Positions 11,879 through 21,622 of a DNA stretch of 64,000 nt are shown piece by piece; positions within the stretch are counted from its first letter, which is position 1; each line of letters opens with the position of its first letter. The notes under the pieces are model-generated. The model saw only the letters and a program-made list of their open reading frames with translations. It had not been told where the DNA came from and made no database searches. The DNA is from Gracilaria gracilis. Lineage: Eukaryota; Rhodophyta; Florideophyceae; Gracilariales; Gracilariaceae. The DNA lies in contig JARGSG010000225.1 of the NCBI GenBank assembly GCA_030374805.1, forward strand, positions 744,001-808,000, in the 5' to 3' direction. Position numbers and translations under genes: made by a program.

Positions 11879-12656
11879 TGCAAGCGGAGGTCATGAACAA
11901 CGGATGTGCGTGTCTCGGCGAGCGAAGATGCTAGCAATTCAATGCCTCGGGGTAAACCGGATTCGCAGGTCTCAGTATTCATTAACTAAACTTTGAGCGC
12001 CTTTGGCCAGTTAATTTCCTTTTCTTTATAACGCAAAGGACAATGTGCCAGTTATGATGTGGTTGCCCTTGTATATCTACTGCATGTGTGTTCATGAGAA
12101 CTGATACAGCCGCGAGGCAAAAGCAGATTGTACTGTTCACGCCGAACACCGGATTAGCTCCCAACTTGAAGACTTAGAGGGTAAAACGCTACAGCGTGCC
12201 GGATAGGTCTGCTAAACTTATCTAACCAAGCCACTTCGAAAGTTGCAAACCGGGCACGACGGGGGGAACGCAGGGGCGGATCTGGCTGGACAGTTCGGCA
12301 AAGCGCGGTGGCCCGAGACAAGAGCTTTCAATTACAGCTACGTGTACGACGGTACAAGGGTACAGCTATAGCCTACGACCTATAGGTTCTGCGGATCTTT
12401 CTTCCTCGAAGATCAGACTCAAAATCTAACAAATATTTCAAACATTGTTTCTCTTCATGCTATCGTAAAGAAAATCTTGGATTCTGGAAGCCGTGTGCAA
12501 AGGTAAAATTACCAACAACGACGAAGTCGATCGAATAGATACACGACGACGTGTTTGTGTGCACCGTGCAAGGGCACATAGGAAAAGCTTCTCTGCTAGT
12601 TGAGCGCGCAAGGCAACAAGATCTGTTGTGACCCACTGGTGCGACCCTTCTTCGAT
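11879..12656. other. intergenic spacer, no gene seen
   Basis: Lies between two plus-strand genes, so it should hold the 3'-UTR of the small membrane protein and the promoter of the next frame. No repeat or gene is supported. Confidence 0.4.
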
Positions 12657-13892
12657 ATGGCCGAGGTAAAGAATCGGCCAGACCGCGTTCTTGCCGCACG
12701 CTCGTCCTTCTCCGCAGAGACGACCGAGTGCTTGTTTCGCTTACAACATGAGAGCACTGACTTTATCCAGATGCCTGATAAGTCTCAAAATTGTGCCCTT
12801 GGTTCATGTCTCGAGGCACTCCGGAACATAGCTAGTAGCGTCGAACATGCCGCAAATCGCGATGCCTCAGTCGGCGACATTAACCTGTTCATCTGCGCCG
12901 CCGTCAAGCCTTCGCTCGCTTCCTCTGCAACTTTATCTTCCTCCTTGCAAAGTACAAGTTTTGTGCAGCTGTGGAACTCTGTAAATCCTTCTGATATCCC
13001 ATTCACGCATGAAACTGGAAATGTGACTTTAGACCGCTTCATGTCTCTGTACAGGGAATCCAACGTCCAGGCCCCAATCACTGCGGGGTTGCAAGATGAC
13101 AGAAATGCGAACCCCTCTACAACGCTTCCAGTTAATCGCGATTTCGTCACTGAAGTACCTGAAAGGGCTGTGCAGAGCGACGACATGCCTGCTTCAGAGA
13201 CGGTGCCTGATGTTCCTCCTTTCGCAAGGGAGCATACCGACTCCCCGCAAAGCATAGCCCCTGTGCTTTCTGGGGAGCATGTTATGAGTTTCGACCGCAT
13301 TCCAAGCAGTGAAGGGGTTTATCGGGCTGCGGAAGACATGGCCAGTCGGGTGGCAACATGGCTTCTGAACGGCACAGGGTATTCAATGCACCATAAAGGT
13401 ATACTGCCATCATGGCCTCAGTCATACTCCATGATAAGTTGCCGCCTTATTACCGAAGCGCTGGGAAGAGTATTTAAGGAGGAGAAACGTAGTCGGGGAG
13501 TTCGCGGACTCAAATATTCAGCGTTGCTTCCGAGCAACCCGAGCATACATACTGTAATATTACCGCTTGATACTGGTTCTGATCGGCAACGGAAACAAAA
13601 GGATCCCGACAGAGTAGTGAGGTTAATCCTGAAGAAGGCGAAACGAACGAAGAAAGGCGCAGCGTTTGGTGCGTTTTGTATTCTGGTAGATTCGGAGGGA
13701 ATGGACGGACCATGTGCTCAGGAGCTACAAAGATTCAGCGATGAGGGACTCGGGAGTACAGGTTGTGAACGGAGAAGAAGAGTTGGCCTCAGAGTAGACA
13801 TTTGCAAGGTTTCACCGCCTTGTGTGTTGAGTGGCAAAGAGGCGGGCTGCATTAGCACAGCTGTGTTGAATGATAGTAGTGCAGGGCAATGA
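12657..13892 (+). CDS. hypothetical protein, 411 residues
   Basis: An intronless frame from ATG 12657 (the frame extends 19 codons upstream to a TTG, which I do not use). No family is recognised. The N-terminal half is Ser/Thr-rich and probably disordered. The C-terminal half has more ordered-looking segments: a helix-rich stretch with Trp residues (RVATWLLNGTGY) and a basic region (KKAKRTKKG) that could be a nuclear signal. No signal peptide or membrane helix is seen. The length and uninterrupted frame argue for a real gene, but conservation is untested. Confidence 0.45.
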   Translation: MAEVKNRPDRVLAARSSFSAETTECLFRLQHESTDFIQMPDKSQNCALGSCLEALRNIASSVEHAANRDASVGDINLFICAAVKPSLASSATLSSSLQSTSFVQLWNSVNPSDIPFTHETGNVTLDRFMSLYRESNVQAPITAGLQDDRNANPSTTLPVNRDFVTEVPERAVQSDDMPASETVPDVPPFAREHTDSPQSIAPVLSGEHVMSFDRIPSSEGVYRAAEDMASRVATWLLNGTGYSMHHKGILPSWPQSYSMISCRLITEALGRVFKEEKRSRGVRGLKYSALLPSNPSIHTVILPLDTGSDRQRKQKDPDRVVRLILKKAKRTKKGAAFGAFCILVDSEGMDGPCAQELQRFSDEGLGSTGCERRRRVGLRVDICKVSPPCVLSGKEAGCISTAVLNDSSAGQ

Positions 13893-14643
13893 GGTTACTA
13901 AATGGAGTGTGTGTAGAAACGTTTGGGCGTTGTAGAATTTGGCAAGATGTTTGGCACGGGCGTGATTATGTTAGAAGAATAGATAACCTTACCATGGACA
14001 TGTTCATGAGTAAGATTTACATATAGGTTGCAGTTTTCAATATGGGCTACAAACACAGGGCGAAATCTTGCACGACGTTGCGGGCGTGATGGTAACGGAG
14101 ACACACTGTGTTGCTCATAGACGTGCTTCTGAGAGGAGGTGAGCACGTCGCACGCATGAACAAATTTGGCTGGAACAGGGTGTGAGTGTATAGGAGAGTG
14201 CGAAGTGCTTCGGTACTTGGACGACGAGCTAGCGAAAGAGCTTGATCGTATGCACCCATACCAGGCTGCAGCCATGAGTGGAGCTCGCTGTCAAGGACTC
14301 GTTTCATCACAGAGTGCATCACGCATGATGCGCAAGGCGATATCTATTCGTGCGCCCTTCGGTTTGGAGCGGCAGCGCTCAACTCGCTCAGCAGCCACGG
14401 CGGCTGCTGCCACGCGGCGTTGCGCGAGAGCATAAAAACGAGCGCTCACGTGTGCGTGCCGTGCCGTGCGCAATGCGCCGTGAAAATTGACCAACGCGCA
14501 CTGCTGTGCTAGAGCTCATCTCACGTGTTCAGGTCGGTCGCACCTGCTGGTAAACCATCGCGCCCGCTGCTACCGAGAGCGCGCAGCTCTTCACCTGGCG
14601 GGCACCGCTGGTACGACGTTGCAGGCGTTGGAGTACTTGAGCG
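13893..14643. other. intergenic spacer, increasingly GC-rich
   Basis: No supported gene. The 3' half (14330-14640) is GC-rich with many GCGC steps, like the promoter regions of the GC-rich genes later in the window. Confidence 0.35.
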
Positions 14644-14651
14644 CGTATAAA
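14644..14651 (+). promoter_or_regulatory. TATA-like box upstream of the two-helix membrane protein
   Basis: The sequence GTATAAAC sits about 125 bp upstream of ATG 14774 in a GC-rich context. Its position and sequence suit a TATA element. It is a short match and may be chance. Confidence 0.25.
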
Positions 14652-14773
14652 CACACACCCGTCAACTGCGTCCGCTCTTGCTGCGTGGTCGTTGCGCTCA
14701 TGTATCGGCGTTCCTTCTGCTGCGTTCCTTTACCACGTACAGTGCTTGCTGGGTCCGTCTTGTGAGCTCCGCT

Positions 14774-15280
14774 ATGGCTGTGCCGCATCGCGATGGATTC
14801 TGTCGGTACGACGCTGTATTGGCGTTGTTCGTTACCATTCTTGTGGTTGCTACCACTCGCGAGCTTCTTCTACACCAGCGCGTTATGCGTCACTACGTTG
14901 GAGATGAGTTCAACGTCATCTCGCGACCTTCACAACGTTCTCACGTCGACCATGCCCCGTTTCAAGCGTCTTTGTTGAAGCTTTCCCAAAGACAAAGAGT
15001 TCAACACATCTTGCAAAGGTTGTCCACATTTGATGGTAGCGCTCGTGGTTCCGTGCGTATCGTGCATGCTTTTGTGGCTATGATTGGAGTAATTGGAATG
15101 TTTTCGGCTATCGTGGGTGCTCTGGTTGCTCCGTGGTTGAACGAGACAAGTGATGATGGCTTGGATGAGGATCGCTTTTCGTACTGGGTCACAGAAGAAG
15201 ATGATCACGGAGACGATCGTTGTTGTGGCGTTATGAGGGAACAACGTTACTGGCTCGTGAGGTTGTTAGATTCGCCATGA
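14774..15280 (+). CDS. two-transmembrane-helix protein, function unknown
   Basis: A 168-residue protein from ATG 14774 (the frame begins upstream at a TTG). It has two predicted membrane helices, about residues 14-33 (AVLALFVTILVVATT) and 98-120 (FVAMIGVIGMFSAIVGALVAPW). They are separated by a hydrophilic loop rich in Gln, Arg and His. An acidic tail carries a Cys-Cys pair (DDRCCGV). No family is recognised. The upstream TATA-like motif and the run of TM and Cys features support a real gene. Confidence 0.45.
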   Translation: MAVPHRDGFCRYDAVLALFVTILVVATTRELLLHQRVMRHYVGDEFNVISRPSQRSHVDHAPFQASLLKLSQRQRVQHILQRLSTFDGSARGSVRIVHAFVAMIGVIGMFSAIVGALVAPWLNETSDDGLDEDRFSYWVTEEDDHGDDRCCGVMREQRYWLVRLLDSP

Positions 15281-15448
15281 ATTCTACCTTGCTGCCAACT
15301 CTTGCTTATAACTCTTGCTTATTCCTTTTTGTATCGTAGTACGACCACACTGCTTCCTACAACAGTTTAGAAACTTCTCCCAAAAGGTAAGAGAGACACT
15401 CGCAACAGCGTTGCCCCTCTCTCACATACACTTTAACGTTGTCTGTCC

Positions 15449-15661
15449 TCAGATACAGCCTTTGTCATCACAACTAACATCATGATAACAGCTGCAGCAG
15501 CAGCCCACACGGGAGGAGAATTGGCTTTGCAGAGCGTCTGTTTGGCCAGGAATAAACTTGTTTGTCGACGGTCCAGCAATGCAGGAGAGCACTGCTGGTG
15601 CGAAAGACAGGACAAATAAAACAGCAAAACTTGTTTTGCGGCTAGAACGGTGCGCTGCCAT
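15449..15661 (-). CDS. small Cys-rich secreted protein candidate
   Basis: A 70-residue frame starting at a genuine ATG (15661). Residues 8-26 form a textbook signal peptide (basic start, then SFAVLFVLSFAPAVLS). The mature part is about 45 residues and ends in a Cys cluster (CCCSCYHDVSCDDKGC), suggesting disulphide bonds in a secreted peptide. An overlapping longer minus frame (15433-15723) has a non-ATG start and no such logic. Its C-terminal coding region forms one arm of an inverted duplication (15508-15738). Function is unknown, and a chance frame cannot be excluded at this length. Confidence 0.35.
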   Translation of the reverse strand: MAAHRSSRKTSFAVLFVLSFAPAVLSCIAGPSTNKFIPGQTDALQSQFSSRVGCCCSCYHDVSCDDKGCI

Positions 15662-15738
15662 TTTTTGAGCCCGGACAGCTCCTGTTTATCTATTCCTGGC
15701 CAAACAGACGCTCTGCAAAGCAATTCTCCTCCCGTGCG
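15508..15738. repeat. inverted repeat, ~45-bp arms with ~135-bp loop
   Basis: The left arm (about 15508-15553) and right arm (about 15690-15738) are reverse complements over some 45 bp with a single one-base indel. Shared cores include CGGGAGGAGAATT and GCAGAGCGTCTGTTTGGCCA. The right arm is an inverted copy of part of the coding region of the small secreted protein candidate. Confidence 0.8.
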
Positions 15739-15937
15739 GGGAGGACTGCGGACACCCTCGCGGATGCCAACCCCAACTCTAAAAGAATTCCAGAAATTAA
15801 GGTGCAGACTTGAGGACTGTTCTCACCGATCCCAAACAGCAAGGGGGGCTATTTAACCCTCTTCAACAACGAGGTTTGTTCATAACATGTTCTGTTATTG
15901 TGCTTTATTCGAGACGTTCGTGTACAAAACCTAAGGT

Positions 15938-16381
15938 ATGATCACACGGATACTGTCGTTGCTATCGTATGTTCCGCTAGCCATTGTATTCCATGATAAA
16001 GTGGCCACCATCCACCTCGAGACTACGAGCGATATGGAACCAACTATACCGTCCAACACACCATGTCTCATAACTCGAAACGCAAAGCCTAGCAACTATC
16101 GCCGTGGGGAGGTTCTTGCCATAATGGCACCGGACGGTCATTTAACACTGCGTCGTGTTGTCGCACTTCCCGGCGATTATGTTCGAGAAGCTTCGTCAAC
16201 CACCATTGTTCCTCGTGGATATATTTGGGTCCATCACGATCAAGATCAAGCCAACTGCGCGCTACCACACGGGAAGACCCCTATTGCCCTTGTTACCGGT
16301 AGGCTGACGGCGTCCCTGGGAGGAAGCGCTGCGATTATCCCGTCAAAAAATGTTGTAACTCCCTCTATGCCCTATAACTAA
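15938..16381 (+). CDS. mitochondrial inner-membrane-protease-like protein (S26 fold), catalytic dyad lost
   Basis: A 147-residue protein from ATG 15938. Length and motif order match the IMP1/IMP2 signal-peptidase-like subunits of the mitochondrial inner membrane: an N-terminal hydrophobic helix (residues 4-18), then MEPTI, RRGEVLAIMAP, LRRVVALPGD, PRGYIWVHHDQD and a final VTGRL. In active members the residue just before the Met of MxPT is the catalytic Ser, and a Lys precedes the Arg of KRVxxLPGD. Here these positions read Asp (TTSDMEPT) and Arg (LRRVVALPGD). Both members of the Ser/Lys dyad are therefore absent, predicting a non-proteolytic subunit or a decaying paralogue. The frame is otherwise clean and full length. 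Confidence 0.6.
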   Translation: MITRILSLLSYVPLAIVFHDKVATIHLETTSDMEPTIPSNTPCLITRNAKPSNYRRGEVLAIMAPDGHLTLRRVVALPGDYVREASSTTIVPRGYIWVHHDQDQANCALPHGKTPIALVTGRLTASLGGSAAIIPSKNVVTPSMPYN

Positions 16382-17156
16382 ATACCTCAACTGAGAAATC
16401 TTCAGCAGCCCGTGCATCGTGAGTGGCCTCGGACTTTGCTTCCACTGAAATGAAAAGCAGCTGCGCAGTTCATAACTAGGAAGGGCCCATTCAAAAAAAA
16501 AAGTTCAGCCTGAGGAAGGGCCACCGGCCCAGTTCATATAAGAATCAGGTGTCACAAGCTCAAAACTGTCATCCTAACTAAAGTTTACCGAGGTGTTCGA
16601 TCAGCCTGGGTGCCCCAAGCAAAAATAATGTCCACCAGTTGCAGAATACAAGCGAAGGCCACCCAGCTCACCGTCTTGGCAACCTCTTACCCATCTTTTC
16701 CTCAAGTGCGAAACGCAGAAGTTATTTCCAGAGCTCGAGTGAAGTGAAAGTGTTTGAAGAATGCTCACAACAACTTGACCTCACGAAAGAATTTTAGTGT
16801 ATGTGCATGCCTGAAATCTTGTTTGCTCTAAACACACGAAAACAGTGCCGAACATATCTTGTTACAAGAAGTTGTTTCTCCGAACGTAGTATTAAAACAT
16901 GAAATGGAAACACAGCAATCACCAGAACTTTCACCCCGCTCCCCATGATACTAAACTGTGCCGCCGCTCAGGGATATTGATCTCCTGACGAGCACATGAC
17001 CGGTATCACAAAAGAGTGGGCGACTCATCTGAGCCGTTTTCATCCATTCACAGAAGCGTATACAGAAAAAACCCGAACTTCTGCTCACCCTACTTCGGAG
17101 ACAATGGCTTCGACTAGCTACTTCAATGTTGTTCTCCCGTTGACTTCACGTCTTAT
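16382..17156. other. intergenic spacer, no gene seen
   Basis: Lies between the convergent IMP-like gene and the 3' end of the ABC transporter gene. An A-run occurs near 16494-16502. No gene or repeat is supported. Confidence 0.4.
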
Positions 17157-20100
17157 TCACTCGTCCTCATGGGTTGCTTGCGACCTCAGAAGGTCTGCAT
17201 ATAGCCCATGCTTCCGGACCAATTGTTCGTGACTTCCTTCTTCCACAATGACACCACTTTGCACAACAGCAATGCGATCCGCGTTACGTATTGTTGCTAA
17301 ACGATGAGCGATTGTTATAGTTGTTCGTCCACTTGCTGCCGCATCCAAACCTTTCTGAACCAATTTTTCTGATCCAACATCGAGGGCACTGGTTGCTTCA
17401 TCTAGTAACAAAATTGGAGGTTGACGCACTATTGCTCGTGCGATCGCGACTCGTTGTTTCTGTCCTCCTGACAACTTGTCTCCTCGTGCGCCAACAATAG
17501 TGTCGTACCCTTGTGGAAGGGTGTTGATGAAGTCGTGAATGTTAGCGATTCGAGCGGCTTCTTCAATATGCTCTTGGGGAACGTATGTTCCGTCATCATG
17601 TGATAACCCGTATGCGATGTTCTCTCTTACTGTCCGATTGAACAGCTCTGGGTTCTGATGGACGAGACCAATTTTGCTCCTCAGTTCAGATAGCTCGATA
17701 TCATTAACATCCATCCCATCAATGAGAATGGAACCCTTTCTGGAGCCGTAAAACCTTTCAATGAGACTGACAATAGTTGACTTCCCAGATCCTGACTCAC
17801 CCACCAGTGCCAGTGTTTCACCAGCCTTGATACTCGTCGATAATCCCTTCAGAATGGCAACTTCTGGTCGATTTGGATATGTGAATCGTACCTCCTTGAT
17901 CTCGATGTCTCCTTTTACATCGATGGATTTGCATTGAGCGAACCGCTTGCTCTTAGCGATTTCCATGGCATACGAGTCAGTGAGATCGAAGTACTCCGCA
18001 GCAGCAAGTCTGGCACGCTTTGGCTTCGGTACGACATGGGTGACATCACCAACCAGCACAGATCCGAAGAATAAACCTAAGATAGCCTTATTCATATCTA
18101 GCAGTTCACATTTTCCATCACGGAGTACAATGCTTCCAACCCAAAATGAAGCTCCGAAAAGGCAATGAGGAGAAGCAGCAATATACGCCATCATGATAGA
18201 GGGGAAAATAGTATTTGAGAAAGCTTTGCCTTCTTCTCGCTTGAGTACTAAGGCCTCATATCGTTTGATGTAGTCATGCTGCAATCCAAATGCTGAAACG
18301 GTTCGAATCGAGTAAACCGCCTCAGCCGCAACTCGGACGGACTCGACCACTTTCTTATCAGCGTAGTTAACGCCCACTTTGAAAACAGAGTACCCACTTA
18401 ACAAAAGGCCTGGTACAAACAGAACGGTAGCCAAGCTTACCAGAGGACAATAATAGAAGGCGATCGTGAGACCAGTAATCACCGATGATAATCCAAGAGC
18501 AGCACAACCTGCAGCGTCACTAGATAGTTGCCTTAACAGCGGAACCTGTGTGTTCAACTTCACTGACATGGAGCCCGCATCGTTCTCTTTTCTGTCAAAG
18601 AAGGACATATCATGCGATAGAATGGCACCAAAAGCCTTGATTCGGGCACGTCGTGTAAGTCGCTCCCCGCCCATAGTAAGGAATATATGCTGGATAAGGA
18701 TTCCGATGAAAGCCCCAATACCGCAGCCGAGTAGCAAAAGGGACCACTTGACAATCTCTGATCTACGATTTGATGCGTCAACACCGACGTGCAGTAGTTC
18801 CGCTATGCACGCGGCTGCGAGTGGCCATGCCACACCGACTGCTATGCTTCCAAACACCCCAAGACCGATGATGCCTGTGTCGTGCTTCTGCATGGCAAAT
18901 ATTCTGCGTGACAGACGCTTCTGATTCGAAACTTTGCGAAGGGAGGCCTTATCTCCACTACCATTGAGCATTATGTCAACGCCGGGCAGTACAAAGTCAT
19001 CTTGCATGTCCTGACTTGCACTCGGACCGGTTGTAGTACTGTCTCCACGTCCAGGAATGCCATCTTCATGGACACCATCTGAACTGTTGTTTGGAGTCTT
19101 CTGTATCTGAAGCTCAACCATATTCCGATAGATACCTCCTTCGACTTCCATGAGAGCTTCATGTGTTCCGGATTCCACAAGTTCTCCTCTGGCAAGAACG
19201 TTAACGTAATGGGAATTGCGCAGACTGCTCAAGCGATGGGCTATTGTCAACGTTGTACGGTTGGCTGCGGCCTCGTCAAGTGCTCTTTGCACTATAGCTT
19301 CGCTGTTATTATCAAGACTTGCAGTGCTTTCGTCAAGCAGTAGAATCTTGGGATTACGAATGAGAGCCCGCGCAATGCATATCCTTTGCTTCTGCCCGCC
19401 ACTGAGCAGTGCTCCTCCTTCACCGACTTGCGTTTCATATCCATCCGGAAGACATTCAATAAATTCGTGTGCATGAGCAGCTTTCGCAGCGGCAATGACC
19501 TCTTGTAATGGCACGAAACGCCTCTGAAACGACTGCTCCCCAGTCTCCGGGTCGGATACAAGCTCAGCAGGAATACCGTTCTCAATGTTCTCTCTTACAG
19601 TACCCCGGAGTAGCGAAGGAGTTTGACCAACATGGCCAATTTGAGAGCGCAACCATCGCACATTGACATCTCGAATGTCAACTTCACCATCCAGCAAGAT
19701 GCGTCCACCGTTGACATCGTAGAACCGCTCGATAAGACTAACAACAGTACTCTTTCCGCTACCGGATGGTCCACAAAGCGCATGCGAAGAACCAGGTTGC
19801 ATCTCGAAACTGAGTTTGGACAACGTCATCGGATCAGCATTAGACCCACGAGTGTCGTGATTTGCATCTTCAGCTCCTGAATTGGGATTGGGAGTTGTCT
19901 CGTACTTGAAATCCACGTTCTCAAAAGTGATACCGCCCTTGAAGTCTTCAATAATGATTCCAGAGTCGCTAAGAGGATCAATAGTGGGCTGTCGGTCTAT
20001 AACCACAAACAATGCCTGTGCAGCGTTCCTAGCAGCGGAGACCTCCTTCTGGTCATTCGCAATGCGGAAAGCTGCAAATACTGCTGGCACAACAGCAGTT

Positions 20101-21050
20101 GCCGCCACTGCCCCGGCAAGACTGACGACAGCCTGAGCGACAAAGTTGCTTCCCACAAGGAAGCCGGCGGCAAAGCAACCCATGAGAACAAGCATTAGAA
20201 AACCTGTTCCAAAGGCAACGGCACCTGTGCGGCGAATCTCTCTCCTATAGAGATCATCGAGGTCGTATCTGTAACGCGCTTGTTCTGTATCTTGACCGCC
20301 ATAAGCCAGAACAGAGCGAATGAGAGATATTGTTTCGTGAACAGTACCGGTCGCACGACCGGATGCTTCATTGACAGCCTTACCTTCACGATTCGAAATA
20401 AACGCAACGACGGCGCCGACTAGGGCAATAACAGGCATAAAAGATACGATAACGAGTGACATTCGCCAAGAATTAGTGAAGGCGAAAACGAAACCAACCA
20501 CAATGGCGAAGCAGTCACGAACAAAAATCACAGAGGTTCGAGCCATGAAATGCTCGATAGCCTCGATATTGGTAACTCTAGCGCTAAGCTCTCCAACTGT
20601 GAAACGATTGTGCCAAGCGGCATCCTGTTTCATGAGCGCTGTGAAGTAACGAGCGCGAATTCGACCAGCTATAGCGCGAGCGACCTTAATCTGAATGAAT
20701 GACATGATGTAGGTGGAGATGGCGGCGGCCAAACCGAAAAGCAAGGCGTACAGTGACATGCGCTGAATATTAGCAGTAACCTCGGCAGGGTCGAGGCCGG
20801 TGGACTGTATGACATTGGCAGCGCCGTCCCCTTGCAGTGAGGGGTTATAAAGTGTGGAAAGGTCTGCGATGGTGCGAGCGAAAAGCACGGGCAGAAGTGG
20901 AAAGCCTACACCATTGATGGCAGCGAAAACGGCGGAAACGAACAAGAGCACCTTTTCGGAAAGCAGGGAGGTACGATTGATGAGGCGGAGTAGAACGAAG
21001 GTATCGTGGGGTCGCTCAGAGCGCTTCAATCTGAGAGACGGGCGTCGCAT
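17157..21050 (-). CDS. full-length ABCB (P-glycoprotein/MDR-type) ATP-binding cassette exporter
   Basis: A 1297-residue, intronless protein from ATG 21050 with duplicated TMD-NBD architecture. TMD1 spans about residues 30-330. NBD1 has Walker A GPSGSGKST near 426, signature LLSGGQKQR near 545 and Walker B ILLLDES. TMD2 spans about 720-1010. NBD2 has Walker A GESGSGKST near 1083, signature KLSGGQKQR and Walker B ILLLDEA. Both D-loops and switch histidines (TIAHRL) are present, so both ATP sites look catalytic. Length and order are those of P-glycoprotein-like exporters of lipophilic compounds, lipids or xenobiotics. The short basic N-terminus does not by itself indicate organelle targeting. 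The substrate cannot be inferred. Confidence 0.93.
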   Translation of the reverse strand: MRRPSLRLKRSERPHDTFVLLRLINRTSLLSEKVLLFVSAVFAAINGVGFPLLPVLFARTIADLSTLYNPSLQGDGAANVIQSTGLDPAEVTANIQRMSLYALLFGLAAAISTYIMSFIQIKVARAIAGRIRARYFTALMKQDAAWHNRFTVGELSARVTNIEAIEHFMARTSVIFVRDCFAIVVGFVFAFTNSWRMSLVIVSFMPVIALVGAVVAFISNREGKAVNEASGRATGTVHETISLIRSVLAYGGQDTEQARYRYDLDDLYRREIRRTGAVAFGTGFLMLVLMGCFAAGFLVGSNFVAQAVVSLAGAVAATAVVPAVFAAFRIANDQKEVSAARNAAQALFVVIDRQPTIDPLSDSGIIIEDFKGGITFENVDFKYETTPNPNSGAEDANHDTRGSNADPMTLSKLSFEMQPGSSHALCGPSGSGKSTVVSLIERFYDVNGGRILLDGEVDIRDVNVRWLRSQIGHVGQTPSLLRGTVRENIENGIPAELVSDPETGEQSFQRRFVPLQEVIAAAKAAHAHEFIECLPDGYETQVGEGGALLSGGQKQRICIARALIRNPKILLLDESTASLDNNSEAIVQRALDEAAANRTTLTIAHRLSSLRNSHYVNVLARGELVESGTHEALMEVEGGIYRNMVELQIQKTPNNSSDGVHEDGIPGRGDSTTTGPSASQDMQDDFVLPGVDIMLNGSGDKASLRKVSNQKRLSRRIFAMQKHDTGIIGLGVFGSIAVGVAWPLAAACIAELLHVGVDASNRRSEIVKWSLLLLGCGIGAFIGILIQHIFLTMGGERLTRRARIKAFGAILSHDMSFFDRKENDAGSMSVKLNTQVPLLRQLSSDAAGCAALGLSSVITGLTIAFYYCPLVSLATVLFVPGLLLSGYSVFKVGVNYADKKVVESVRVAAEAVYSIRTVSAFGLQHDYIKRYEALVLKREEGKAFSNTIFPSIMMAYIAASPHCLFGASFWVGSIVLRDGKCELLDMNKAILGLFFGSVLVGDVTHVVPKPKRARLAAAEYFDLTDSYAMEIAKSKRFAQCKSIDVKGDIEIKEVRFTYPNRPEVAILKGLSTSIKAGETLALVGESGSGKSTIVSLIERFYGSRKGSILIDGMDVNDIELSELRSKIGLVHQNPELFNRTVRENIAYGLSHDDGTYVPQEHIEEAARIANIHDFINTLPQGYDTIVGARGDKLSGGQKQRVAIARAIVRQPPILLLDEATSALDVGSEKLVQKGLDAAASGRTTITIAHRLATIRNADRIAVVQSGVIVEEGSHEQLVRKHGLYADLLRSQATHEDE

Positions 21051-21622
21051 TGTGGACAGCTGAGGCGCAGTTGAACACTAGGCGGCCCCCGCGGGGGGAG
21101 GATGAGCGCAGTGGGAGCACGTGGCGAAAGGCGGGGAACTGCGGCGGGTTTGAGAAGAGTGGACCGCGCCGGTCAGCAGCAGAGAGTCGGCGGGGAAGGG
21201 CTGTAGGTGGTGGTGGGGGCTGATGAGAAGGCGCCACGAAAGCCTGACAATGGAGAGTGGGAATGGTGTGGGGTGGGGGGTGGGAGAGTGGGCAAGATAG
21301 GGACGTGAGGGTGATGATACAACAAGGGACAGCGCGAACATAAGCGCCACGGGCGAATTGCTGAAAGCGGCGTGTTGGCGACGCCAGCGTGCGGGGTCAA
21401 CACAAGCGCGTAAAGAAAAATATTCGTTACGGGACACGCCGTTGGCACGGCGGCTGCAGCGCCGAGACGCGAGCGCCATGGCGCGCGCCGATTGGCAGTG
21501 GCTGCCACGGCGGTGGCGCACGTGCCGTTGCGCAATCTCGGCGCGACGCGGCAAATCGCGTGCCTTTCGCTCTACGTGTCCAAAAATATGCCGCTCGAGG
21601 CTGACCTCATCGCAGCGCGTGA
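21051..21622. other. GC-rich promoter region of the ABCB gene
   Basis: Holds the 5' region of the minus-strand ABC transporter gene and the 3' end of the next minus-strand gene. The open frames here contain no domain and look like by-products of high GC. No other feature is seen. Confidence 0.4.

Noticed and set aside
15433-15723. 96-codon minus frame overlapping the secreted peptide candidate
   Set aside because: Starts at a non-ATG codon and reads the Cys-rich region out of frame. The ATG-started frame with a signal peptide is more credible.
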